This document shows positions 1 through 8,700 of a stretch of DNA of 45,882 nucleotides, one piece after another. The first letter of the stretch is position 1. Each line of letters begins with the position of its first letter. The notes under the pieces were generated by a model. That model was not told where the DNA came from. It did not search any database and saw only the letters and a program-made list of their open reading frames with translations. Origin of the DNA: Burkholderiales bacterium (GTDB taxonomy: Bacteria > Pseudomonadota > Gammaproteobacteria > Burkholderiales > Casimicrobiaceae); the NCBI GenBank assembly GCA_031270015.1, contig JAISYH010000038.1, positions 1 to 45,882 on the forward strand, written 5' to 3'. Both the position numbers and the translations under genes were made by a program.

Positions 1-530
1 CCGCCTGCATCGTAGGTGAAGACGGCGCGGGTGAGGTTGCGGTCGCCAACGGCGGTGATTTTGCCTTCGTCACCGTAGGTCGCCCATGCGCCTTGGTTGT
101 CGCTCCAGCGGTAGCCAACGGCGGTCTTTTGAATGCGGTATTTGGTTTCTAAAAACCAGGCTTCGCCACTCCTTTCGTAAATCGCGCCTGCGCGATCTAT
201 GGCTTTGACGCTGTTGTCCAGATCGTCGTAAGTGAATTTGAGATCCGCCCATTCGGGAGTCAGGTACCAGCGACTGTTGGTCCATTCTCGCTTGGCTATG
301 ATATAACCCCCCATCACTTTGACTTTCAAATCTTCATTGGTCTCGATGTATTCACCATTGGGTAAGGCAATGCGGTGGCTCGGATAGGCGTGGGCTAGAG
401 GCGTGTGGAGTACGAAAAAGAGGAGGAGGAGAAGCGATGGCGCCGCCAACAGTAAGCGCGCCGCAGCGCGTGGGCGCGTCATGGCGCGTAGCGATAATGA
501 GTCAGTGGTATCAAGTTTGGGGTGGGACAT
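1..530 (-). CDS. RHS/YD-repeat protein, N-terminal part (runs off the left edge)
   Basis: The reading frame opens at ATG 530-528, behind an AAAGGA ribosome site 6 nt upstream, and stays open to base 1 with no stop, so only about 176 residues are visible. A long n-region rich in Arg and Ala is followed by a Leu-rich core and ends in AHA (about residues 20-49), which predicts Sec export. The next stretch contains the words GEYIETNEDLKVKVMGGY, YLTPEWADLKFTYD, KAIDRAGAIYE and RNLTRAVFTYDAGG. These are typical of the conserved N-terminal segment of RHS proteins, leading into YD repeats. The gene sits 45 nt downstream of the 1373-aa Ig-like gene and is probably its operon partner. A signal peptide separates it from T6SS-delivered Rhs toxins, which lack one. 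The core barrel and any variable C-terminal toxin lie outside the window. The first 80 codons look more GC-rich than the upstream genes, which may indicate mosaic origin. Confidence 0.8.
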   Translation of the reverse strand, partial: MSHPKLDTTDSLSLRAMTRPRAAARLLLAAPSLLLLLFFVLHTPLAHAYPSHRIALPNGEYIETNEDLKVKVMGGYIIAKREWTNSRWYLTPEWADLKFTYDDLDNSVKAIDRAGAIYERSGEAWFLETKYRIQKTAVGYRWSDNQGAWATYGDEGKITAVGDRNLTRAVFTYDAG

Positions 531-575
531 GGTTAATCCTTTAATTTTCATATCGATCATTCGGTCGTGTTTTTT

Positions 576-3500
576 CTAACAGCACGACCCTTTCTCGCAA
601 TCGGGATCGCACTTGGGCGTCATCGGCACAGGTCCAGGCGTATAACCTCCTCCTCCTCCACTACCGCCCCAGCCACCACCACTCCCTCCTCCACCTCCTC
701 CGCTGCTGCCGCTGCTTCCACAACTGCCGGTATTTCTGTGGAAGCCGCTGCCGGAACCGCAGGATTGGCTCCATTGACCGTTGGCGCATTCGTATTCGCA
801 CGATACGCGGGCGCTCGATCTATAACTGTGACAGACTCCCGCTTTGGTTTGCGGTTGCGCTATTTTCTTGTTGAGTCGCGCTTTGAGCGCGGACCTTTTG
901 TCTTCTATCTCTGTGCCCGGCAGCAGTTTTTTCATGGTGATTCTGTACGGTATGGTAATACGAGCCTTTGCTTCAAGCTGCTGCGGAACTTCTGCTAAAA
1001 ATTCATAATCAAAATACTCATCGCTCTTCGGCGGCGTGAAAACAACATTATCCGCGCGTACCAACCCATAGTTGGAAAGAGTCAATTCGCCGGTCAGCTC
1101 TTCTCCTACCTGCATGTCAGGGAGATTGATGGCCGTGGGCTGCAAGAGCACCACAGGGGCAGGCACTTGTGTCTGATAAGTTGCCTCTATTACGATATCG
1201 TAATGATCCTGAATCGTGGTTTCCACAACATTGAACTCAACATTGATCACTTGGTAATCAAGGAATACCGCTTGCGTCGTGGTAATGCCAGGCATGATGC
1301 GGAAGCGTCCGCTGGTGCTGATGCGGTTTGAGGCGCTTGCCCGATACCGATAAGCCCCAGGTGGCAAGTCTTTTATTTCAGCTACACCTTCGACATTGCT
1401 GATCGCTGTTTTTTGTATCGTAGTCACAGCTTCGTTCTGGACGAAAATGCTAGCGCCTCTCACGCCTAAAATAGGCTGACCGCTTTCATCAAGCGTATTA
1501 GTGTATAAATCGGAAATTTCAAAACGCACATTTCCTTGCCCTGCTTGAGAAACAGCAACTAATATAGGTATTGTGCCGCCTTGCGCATTATCTGACGTCA
1601 CCATAATTTGGAAGCGATAGAATCCGTCAGAAACGCCGCTGCCTGGTACCGCATTGATTTGAAGTTTCTGTGATTGTCCGACATCCAAAGTACCCAGCTC
1701 TTCGCTGCTGGACAGGCTGATCCAGTCCGGCAAATCAAGCCCACCGGAGTGAGTCTGTAATTGAACGCGGACATTATGCGCTGCCGCCAATCCTTTGTTC
1801 TGTAGCGATACCACGCCAGACACCGGAGTATTTTGCTGTGTGCCTATTTCTATATAAGTCGGGCTCGGATAAAGCGCCGGTTGCGGATCAGATAAGCGCC
1901 AGTTCAACACCAATTTGCCCCGCTCAGCAACACCCGAATTGCTTGCCAGCAAGGTAAATATAATCGTTCCGGTTTCTTGTTGTGTTGTACCTTTGAAGCG
2001 TATCTGCACAGGCGCTCTGCTACCCGCAGGCAAATCAACACCGCTTCCGCCATCGATAACAATTCCGGACGGCAATGAACCGGACGGTTGATCTTCCGGA
2101 CGGGCAACCCATCGGACACCCCGGCTACCCGTGCCTGCGCTGGCAGTTACGTACAGCGGTATCGTATATTCGATACCTCGCGCAGCGTTAAGGCTGTAAC
2201 TCGTGTAGTTGGTGCTGATCCGATTAATGGTGAATTGGCTTTGCGCAACGAAACTTGTCTCATCGGGATGCAACGCCGCGATTTCATAGGTACCCGCATC
2301 GGAAGCTTGCGGAATAAAGCGGAAGTTAAAGTGACCCGCTTCATCGGTAACCACATTGATTCGCCTCTGGAAACTGCCGAGCTTTAAAATCATCCGTAGC
2401 GTTGTCAAAGGGAGCGAAGCGTTAGTTTCGCGATCTTTAGCTCTGCCCGTAATAATCACCGGATCCCATCCATAGGAAACTGATGGAAGAACGCTCTGGA
2501 TTTCTCCCGTATAAGGCGTCAGTATAATAGGTTTAGGTTTTTGTACAGTGACATTGCGAATAGCTTCGCCTGTTTTTCCATTTGCGCTAGTTGCTATGGC
2601 TTTCAAAACATGGGCACCATCGGGCACATCGGTAATATCCCAAAAATAATGAGTATCACCATCCGTCAGTGTTGCAAGCAATTGACCATCCAGTGTGATC
2701 ACGATGTTATTGACAACGCTTCCGGACGGCTCCGTAACCAATAAACTGATTTCGACAGAATCGGTTAGAACAATATTTGCTACCGGGCTGATAAAACTGA
2801 CGCTTGGTCCGGATGCGGTATACACAATAGTCACAGAAAGACTTTTAGCGCTTACACCCCGACTGTTTCTGGCGTCCACCTGTATGTTGTAATTGCCTTC
2901 ATTGGGAAGCGTGATTGAAGATGTGAAATTACCGTTATTGTCAACACTAATCAGGCTTCCGCTGACTGTTCCATTAAGATAAAGCTGTATCTGGCTGCCT
3001 GCATCCGCTCGTCCGCTGATAGTAACGTTTGGAAGCGATACTGTCGCGCCGTTGATCGGGCTGGTAATAACAGGAATATCTGGCGCAGATAACGTCAATG
3101 TAAAATTAACTGCTATCGCCCTGATATTACCCAGAGCATCTTCAGCAGTAACGCTTAAAATATGCGTACCATTAGCAATACCTTCAAAAGATATAAAAGA
3201 ACTATAGCTTGTCGATGTTGGCGTGCCCGTTAGCTCGCTTTCTGAGACAATGGCTCCATCAAGACTTAACTTTAATTTCCTGATTCCCGAAATATCTGAA
3301 ATATCCGCAATTAAATTTCCTGGTACAGTAATCGTGGCGCCATCATCCAGCAGCTGCCCAGCAAAACTAAGCGCTATACTCGGCCCATCGTTATCCTCAA
3401 CAGTTTTTTTCACGAGTACATTGATAGAGCGCTCAATGGTTTGATTTATTTGATTTGTTGCTATCGCTTTTATTGTATGCGTGCCGTCAGAAATTTCGGA

Positions 3501-4697
3501 AATGTTCCAGCCAACGGTATAAGGTTGTATAGACGCTATTCCGATAGAAACGTCATCAATAAAGAATTCTACCTGCTTAATCCCATTCTGATTATCAATC
3601 GCAGTTACCGAAACTAAAACGTTGCTTGTAATCGTGCTGTTTTCCTGCGGTGAAGTTATGATCATCATGAAATCATTCGGATCATAAATCATCGACTGAA
3701 CCAAGCCCACAATGACTGTAGCTCCATCACTACTAGCGCGATATTGTGCATATACCTGTTTTTCACCAATGCCTTCTGAAAGAGTAAAAGACTTCGGCGA
3801 AATCAATGGTGTATAGCTTCCAGTGAAAGTGTTTGTCTCCGAAAGGCGAACCTGATTAGCTAACGGGCAATTCAGGGTCAAATCTATCTCGCGCGTTTGC
3901 GTAATATAGTTTCCATCTTCTGGCGCTATAGAACAACCTGTAAGGTATCGATTAGTGGAAAAATCACCGTAATCCACGCCTTCGCTCACCCGATCTCCGC
4001 GTCCATTACTATTGTTCGGGTTTTTGGGACCCGTATTGTGCCCCCACCAGTTACCAAGCGCAGATACTGGTGTATCGGGCGTATGATTCAAGACACCATA
4101 GTCTGCGTTCCCCACGATATTGGATAAGGAAATGCTTGGCGCAGCGTTATTCAGGATTTCCATACCGATCTGGTTGTTCAGCAAATTCATTTCCGTGAGA
4201 TCGGCTTCTCCAGGATTGGTTCCGCTTTCTTGACCATCGATACGCAAACCGACCACGCTGTCCTGTATGGTAAGGCGTTCAAGCAGATATGGTAAATTCT
4301 TGAGCGATAACGCTGAACAGTTATTTCCCCCAGCAAACTTTAAAAGCAATCCATCAATGATCACTTGCTCCGGCTTTGCTTTCCGGTTGATAGTCAATCC
4401 ACACCAATCTCCTGCCATTGGATCAGGAAGAAAGGAAGCCGCATTACCAAGTACGAAACCATCATTAATACTTGTGAAAACAGTTCCTGCCTTACTATGA
4501 ATATCATCATGCACAACCACTTTTGCATTCTGCCCAAACTTAACAACTACACCATCTTCAATAGTTAAGCTAGCCGCACTGGTTAATCCAAATGATGTTC
4601 CTGCTATTATAGAAATAATTATCTTTATAATAAATGAAAACATCTCCCGCACTGAAGAAAACGGCTTAGAAGTGAGAAATGAAAATAGGGACATCAT
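576..4697 (-). CDS. Giant exported beta-helix/Ig-like protein with Gly/Cys-rich tail
   Basis: This encodes 1373 aa. Start ATG 4697 follows an AAAAGG ribosome site. An N-terminal hydrophobic segment (about residues 19-42, ending SAA) predicts Sec export. Residues about 45-245 look like a right-handed parallel beta-helix, including the pectin-lyase-fold word GNWWGHNTGPKNP. About four Big_9-type Ig-like domains follow (words such as VEFFIDDVSIG and DGTHTIKAIA, about 345-720). After them come mixed beta-sandwich regions and a carboxypeptidase-regulatory-like segment (DLPPGAYRYRAS). The end is unusual: nine Cys in the last 75 or so residues around a poly-Gly/Ser stretch, finishing CEKGSCC. The gene lies between a rhodanese-like gene (35 nt upstream) and the RHS gene (45 nt downstream). 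From memory, large proteins ending in this kind of domain do precede RHS genes in other proteobacteria, but I could not check this. I infer a surface scaffold or adhesin; no enzymatic motif is visible. Confidence 0.85.
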   Translation of the reverse strand: MMSLFSFLTSKPFSSVREMFSFIIKIIISIIAGTSFGLTSAASLTIEDGVVVKFGQNAKVVVHDDIHSKAGTVFTSINDGFVLGNAASFLPDPMAGDWCGLTINRKAKPEQVIIDGLLLKFAGGNNCSALSLKNLPYLLERLTIQDSVVGLRIDGQESGTNPGEADLTEMNLLNNQIGMEILNNAAPSISLSNIVGNADYGVLNHTPDTPVSALGNWWGHNTGPKNPNNSNGRGDRVSEGVDYGDFSTNRYLTGCSIAPEDGNYITQTREIDLTLNCPLANQVRLSETNTFTGSYTPLISPKSFTLSEGIGEKQVYAQYRASSDGATVIVGLVQSMIYDPNDFMMIITSPQENSTITSNVLVSVTAIDNQNGIKQVEFFIDDVSIGIASIQPYTVGWNISEISDGTHTIKAIATNQINQTIERSINVLVKKTVEDNDGPSIALSFAGQLLDDGATITVPGNLIADISDISGIRKLKLSLDGAIVSESELTGTPTSTSYSSFISFEGIANGTHILSVTAEDALGNIRAIAVNFTLTLSAPDIPVITSPINGATVSLPNVTISGRADAGSQIQLYLNGTVSGSLISVDNNGNFTSSITLPNEGNYNIQVDARNSRGVSAKSLSVTIVYTASGPSVSFISPVANIVLTDSVEISLLVTEPSGSVVNNIVITLDGQLLATLTDGDTHYFWDITDVPDGAHVLKAIATSANGKTGEAIRNVTVQKPKPIILTPYTGEIQSVLPSVSYGWDPVIITGRAKDRETNASLPLTTLRMILKLGSFQRRINVVTDEAGHFNFRFIPQASDAGTYEIAALHPDETSFVAQSQFTINRISTNYTSYSLNAARGIEYTIPLYVTASAGTGSRGVRWVARPEDQPSGSLPSGIVIDGGSGVDLPAGSRAPVQIRFKGTTQQETGTIIFTLLASNSGVAERGKLVLNWRLSDPQPALYPSPTYIEIGTQQNTPVSGVVSLQNKGLAAAHNVRVQLQTHSGGLDLPDWISLSSSEELGTLDVGQSQKLQINAVPGSGVSDGFYRFQIMVTSDNAQGGTIPILVAVSQAGQGNVRFEISDLYTNTLDESGQPILGVRGASIFVQNEAVTTIQKTAISNVEGVAEIKDLPPGAYRYRASASNRISTSGRFRIMPGITTTQAVFLDYQVINVEFNVVETTIQDHYDIVIEATYQTQVPAPVVLLQPTAINLPDMQVGEELTGELTLSNYGLVRADNVVFTPPKSDEYFDYEFLAEVPQQLEAKARITIPYRITMKKLLPGTEIEDKRSALKARLNKKIAQPQTKAGVCHSYRSSARVSCEYECANGQWSQSCGSGSGFHRNTGSCGSSGSSGGGGGGSGGGWGGSGGGGGYTPGPVPMTPKCDPDCEKGSCC

Positions 4698-4732
4698 GAA
4701 ATTAGCCTTTTAAATATTCAATGCATAATTAT

Positions 4733-5746
4733 TTACGATCCACATGGGCGTCGTAATGGTGGGGGATTAACCGCAATCGTTGATATTCGGCGATGTCTTT
4801 CCAAAAACTCAATATACTCTTGCCAACCTTCGGCTAGCCATAAAAAGGAATGCTTCGTGTTTTGTTTTTGAAAATCCGCAATGGCACTTTGCAATGCCAA
4901 CAAAAGACTGCCATCCTTTACGATAATAACCCGTTCTTTAGTACCAAAAGGTTGTTTCAGAGAAACAATCAGCTTCGATATAATTTCTTCTAAATTGCTT
5001 CCCGAAATACTATAAAAATCTTGACCTGTAAAATATTCCTCTGCATCAGTATCAAGGTTTACTCCGATAATCTGCCAGCTATGCGTCACTGTGCCATATA
5101 AGAAATCCTCAGGAGAAAGCAAGTCCAGCTCCATGATGACTTCCGGCTGTGCTAAAAGAGATTGTCCTGATCGGTGCCATGCGCGCATGCCGCCACGTAA
5201 AATACGAAGATTGTGATATCCCGCTTTATTCAAGCGATGACAATAAATTGACATTTCCGCATAATCTTTACCGCTACCGATTAAAACTATAGGTTGGTTT
5301 TTGAAATGGTTTTTTGCTTCGAGCTGTGACAACGTGATATGAATCGCTCCAGGTATGGGCGATTTACGCTGTAATTTAGATGAGCGAACATCCATCCATA
5401 TCGGTTGCAATTGGCTCGCTTTTTCAAAATCAACCCAGCAGCTATCATTCGTTTCCGGAATATCTCTATGAGAAGAAGTCCCAGAGGTTATCTCTGGCTC
5501 TATTTCTTTATGACAATCCGTATCTACCGGAACTATTACATTTTCTCCTGCATTTTTTTCTACCATTTCGGCATGAGTCTGCTCAGAAAATATGAACAAA
5601 AGGATAAATGCATATAAGATATAGCGTAAAGGAATCAGGATGATGGCTACTCTATTTTTATCTATTGTCCATAGATCTCTCTGCCATTTTACTTCCTGAT
5701 GGCAAGAACAAGACAACGTAAAAAAATAATGCAGCCTTCCAGACAC
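4733..5746 (-). CDS. Exported tandem rhodanese-like protein lacking the catalytic cysteine
   Basis: I chose GTG 5746 as the start because GAGAGGA lies 7 nt upstream, giving 337 aa. The frame also opens at TTG 5779, inside the preceding gene, without a ribosome site. A hydrophobic stretch (ILYAFILLFIFS, then THA) at about residues 45-60 predicts export, with an unusually long n-region. The first rhodanese-like domain contains WMDVRSSKL, the GAIHI word and the terminal GGMRAW. Its active-site loop reads LIGSGKDYAEM, so the catalytic Cys is absent. A second, more diverged rhodanese-like half ends EGWQEY, and its loop reads IVKDGSLLL, again without Cys. Rhodaneses normally use this Cys to carry persulfide, so sulfur transfer is unlikely. 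The gene lies 11 nt after the 1925-aa gene and 35 nt before the 1373-aa gene. I infer a periplasmic binding or accessory role. Confidence 0.75.
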   Translation of the reverse strand: MSGRLHYFFTLSCSCHQEVKWQRDLWTIDKNRVAIILIPLRYILYAFILLFIFSEQTHAEMVEKNAGENVIVPVDTDCHKEIEPEITSGTSSHRDIPETNDSCWVDFEKASQLQPIWMDVRSSKLQRKSPIPGAIHITLSQLEAKNHFKNQPIVLIGSGKDYAEMSIYCHRLNKAGYHNLRILRGGMRAWHRSGQSLLAQPEVIMELDLLSPEDFLYGTVTHSWQIIGVNLDTDAEEYFTGQDFYSISGSNLEEIISKLIVSLKQPFGTKERVIIVKDGSLLLALQSAIADFQKQNTKHSFLWLAEGWQEYIEFLERHRRISTIAVNPPPLRRPCGS

Positions 5747-5757
5747 GTTTTGTCCTC

Positions 5758-8700
5758 TCAAAATTTTGCCGCAAGCCAACGGCGCCGCAACATCACGAGC
5801 CCTGATAGAGCAATAAGAATAATCAATAAAGCTCGTCCAAAATTGCTTTGCACCGGAATCTGAACCGCCGGCTGTGAAGCCAATACCACGGGCCCGCCGG
5901 GATCACGAATAACACCATTCGCCTTAAGATCATCATCACCCAGCTTGCCATCCGTGATGATATAGCTCACTGTATTACCACTGATCTTAAGATTATTAGG
6001 CATATACCAAGTCGAAATCCACGGTAAATATGGCGTCGGACCGTATTTCATATAGCCTGTAATTCCTTTCAGACTCGGCCATGTCGTTGTGACTGTTACG
6101 GTGCTGCCTACATTACAATCAACCAGTTCAAATTCGAGAACACCGTGCGGTAATAAATATTTACCAAGAAGTCGCGCCATCAACCCAGAAGGTTTCGCTA
6201 CCCGCGTCTTATCAAGATCGAAAGCGCAAGCATCGCCACCACCTGAAATACTCGCCGTTACTGTCCCCGTACCCGTAGCGGCGCTCCCAACGAAAGTCGC
6301 TGATGTCCTTCCTGAAGCTTCAATATTGGTTAAATTAAATTCTGCTGCATGATCGAGCCCTTCAACATTGGCCGTCGCAATATAAACGCCTGCTGTTGCA
6401 TTTGCCAGCAATATTGGTGAAACAGCAAGACCGTCAACATCAGTTTGCACAACTGCAGTATATCGATTCCCCACGAATGTCGCAGAAGCCCCTTGTCCAG
6501 ATGGCAAGATAAACTCGACTACCACGCCAGCCATGGGATCGCCATTTTGATTTTTCACTATGGCCTCCAAAGGTTGTGCGAACCGCGTCCCGACAGTAGA
6601 GGTCTGAGGTGTTCCGTTATGCGCACTGATGCTGCTCACCGGAATTACAGGAACCGGGTTATTGGTTAAACTGAAAGAAACAATGTTCTCCGAACCTTCT
6701 ACCCGTGCAATTGCTTCATAGGCTCCTACAATATCATTTGCTGTAAAAGGCATGGATATTGCCAGACCTCCGTCATCAGTTTTTACCGTTACACTGGTTA
6801 TTCCGCCTTCAAAGAAAGCTGAAGCTCCGTTGGTAGGCAGCATAAAGGTAACTTCAGCATCTTGCAGAGGTTGATTGTCATCATCAAAAACCAATGCCGT
6901 TAATGGCGCTACGAATGGAGTATTGATAATCGCATTTTGTGGCGTCCCCCCGTAAGCAATCATATGTTGAACAGTCGAGCCACCTTCTGCCGCTTCGTTT
7001 GTAAGGTTAAAAGTTGCAGGGTTGGACAGTCCGTCCACCTTTGCAATAGCAGTATAGTTTCCCACGATGTTATTAGCCGTCAAAGTAGATGTCGCAATAC
7101 CTTGACTATCCGTAAGGATAGTCAAAATGTGGGTATTATTAGTGAAATATGCAGATGCACCACTTTCGGGAAGCGCAAAAGTAACGGGGATACCAGGAAA
7201 TGGTTTACCATCTGTATCAAGTACTTTGGCTTTTAAGGGCTGCATAAATACAGTTTGCACCTTGGTTTTCTGCGGCGTTCCGCTCTCGGCGCTTATGCTA
7301 CCAACGACAATGGTCTGTTCGCTGATATTTTCAAGAGTATAAATCACTTTTTCAGAAATACCGACTACTTCGGCCGTTGCTTGATATTGACCAATAATTG
7401 CGTTGGCTTTTATCAATGATGACGATGCTACGCCATCTTCATTCGTTATGGCAACAAGCATGATAGAACCGTCTGCGAACACCGCTGATGCTCCATTGAC
7501 AGGAAGCTTGAATTGCACGGGAATGCCCGCAACAGGTTGATTGCTAGCATCGGTCACTCTTGCAGATAACACCTCCGCAAAATAAGCGTTCACATTCGCT
7601 TTTTGCAGTGCTCCTGCAGTAGGAACGATCTTTGCGGGAACTGCTATTGGCGCATTATTCGTTAAACTAAATCCTGCCTCGCTCTCCAATCCCTCAACCG
7701 ACGCCACAACCTGATAGTTTCCTGTAATTCCATTTGCAGTCAGTGCCGGAGCCACAGCTATACCATCTGCTCCAGTTGCGACCATCGTATGTTTCCCGCC
7801 ACTGGCAAACTCAGCAGATGCACCATTTTCCGGCAGACTGAAACGAACCCATACACCGGCAAGCGGAGAATCGCTTTCGTCACGCACCATGGCTTCTAAT
7901 TTCTCGGAGAATACCGTATTGACCAATGTAACTTGCGGCGTTCCCTTAACCGCTTCTATGGATGAGACAGATGGAGGAACAGCTTGGTTAGTTAAATTGA
8001 AAACGGCAGAGCCAGCTAAACCATCCACAGTAGCAACAGCAGAATAACCGCCCGCAAACAGATTTGCTATCAGCCTCGGCGATGTTGCAATACCCTGCGC
8101 GTTGGTGATGGATAGAGCGGTACGATCTTCATCCGCAAAATGCGCAGAAGCATCTTCTCCAGATAAAGCAAATTTCACCAGAACGCCTTCAACCGGCGTG
8201 CTGTTTTGCCCAAGCACTTTCGCCTGCAAGGGTTTATCAAAGGCTGATCCGATAAGCGCTGTCTGAGGTGTTCCGCTATACGCAACGATACTCGACGGCG
8301 TTACCGGAACGGCAGGCTGGTCGCGCCATAACAGTTCGGCAGAACGCAGCCACTGCGCAATCTGTAAGCGCAGCTCGTCTGTTATCGGCTTTGTTGATAT
8401 TTGATCAGCAACGGTCAGCGCGCTTATTGTGTCAGCATAATTCTCTGAAACATAAGCAGTTTGCGCACCGTCTAAGTGTTCTTTGAGATCACCACCTTGA
8501 CCTTGCGCCTCTTCGATAATATTTTCTATGAAGGCATTATTTACAGAAATTACTTCAACATTCAGATTTTCGACGATTTGCTGACCATCATATGATGCAG
8601 TAAAAGAGTAAACGACTCTTTCCAGATTTTTTGCTGTTGGTAATTTTGTTCCAAATCGAATCGATAACACTTCATTCGAGGACATCGTTTTCGTCCAACT

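Noticed and set aside
567..998. Open frame on the plus strand opposite the Gly-rich tail
   Set aside because: It is an antisense shadow of the Gly/Ser-rich codons. It has Ser/Thr/Ala runs, no ribosome site and no recognisable domain.
6310..8330. Regularly spaced repeats suggesting a CRISPR array
   Set aside because: The period is about 333 bp and the repeats are coding and diverged; they are Ig-like protein domains.
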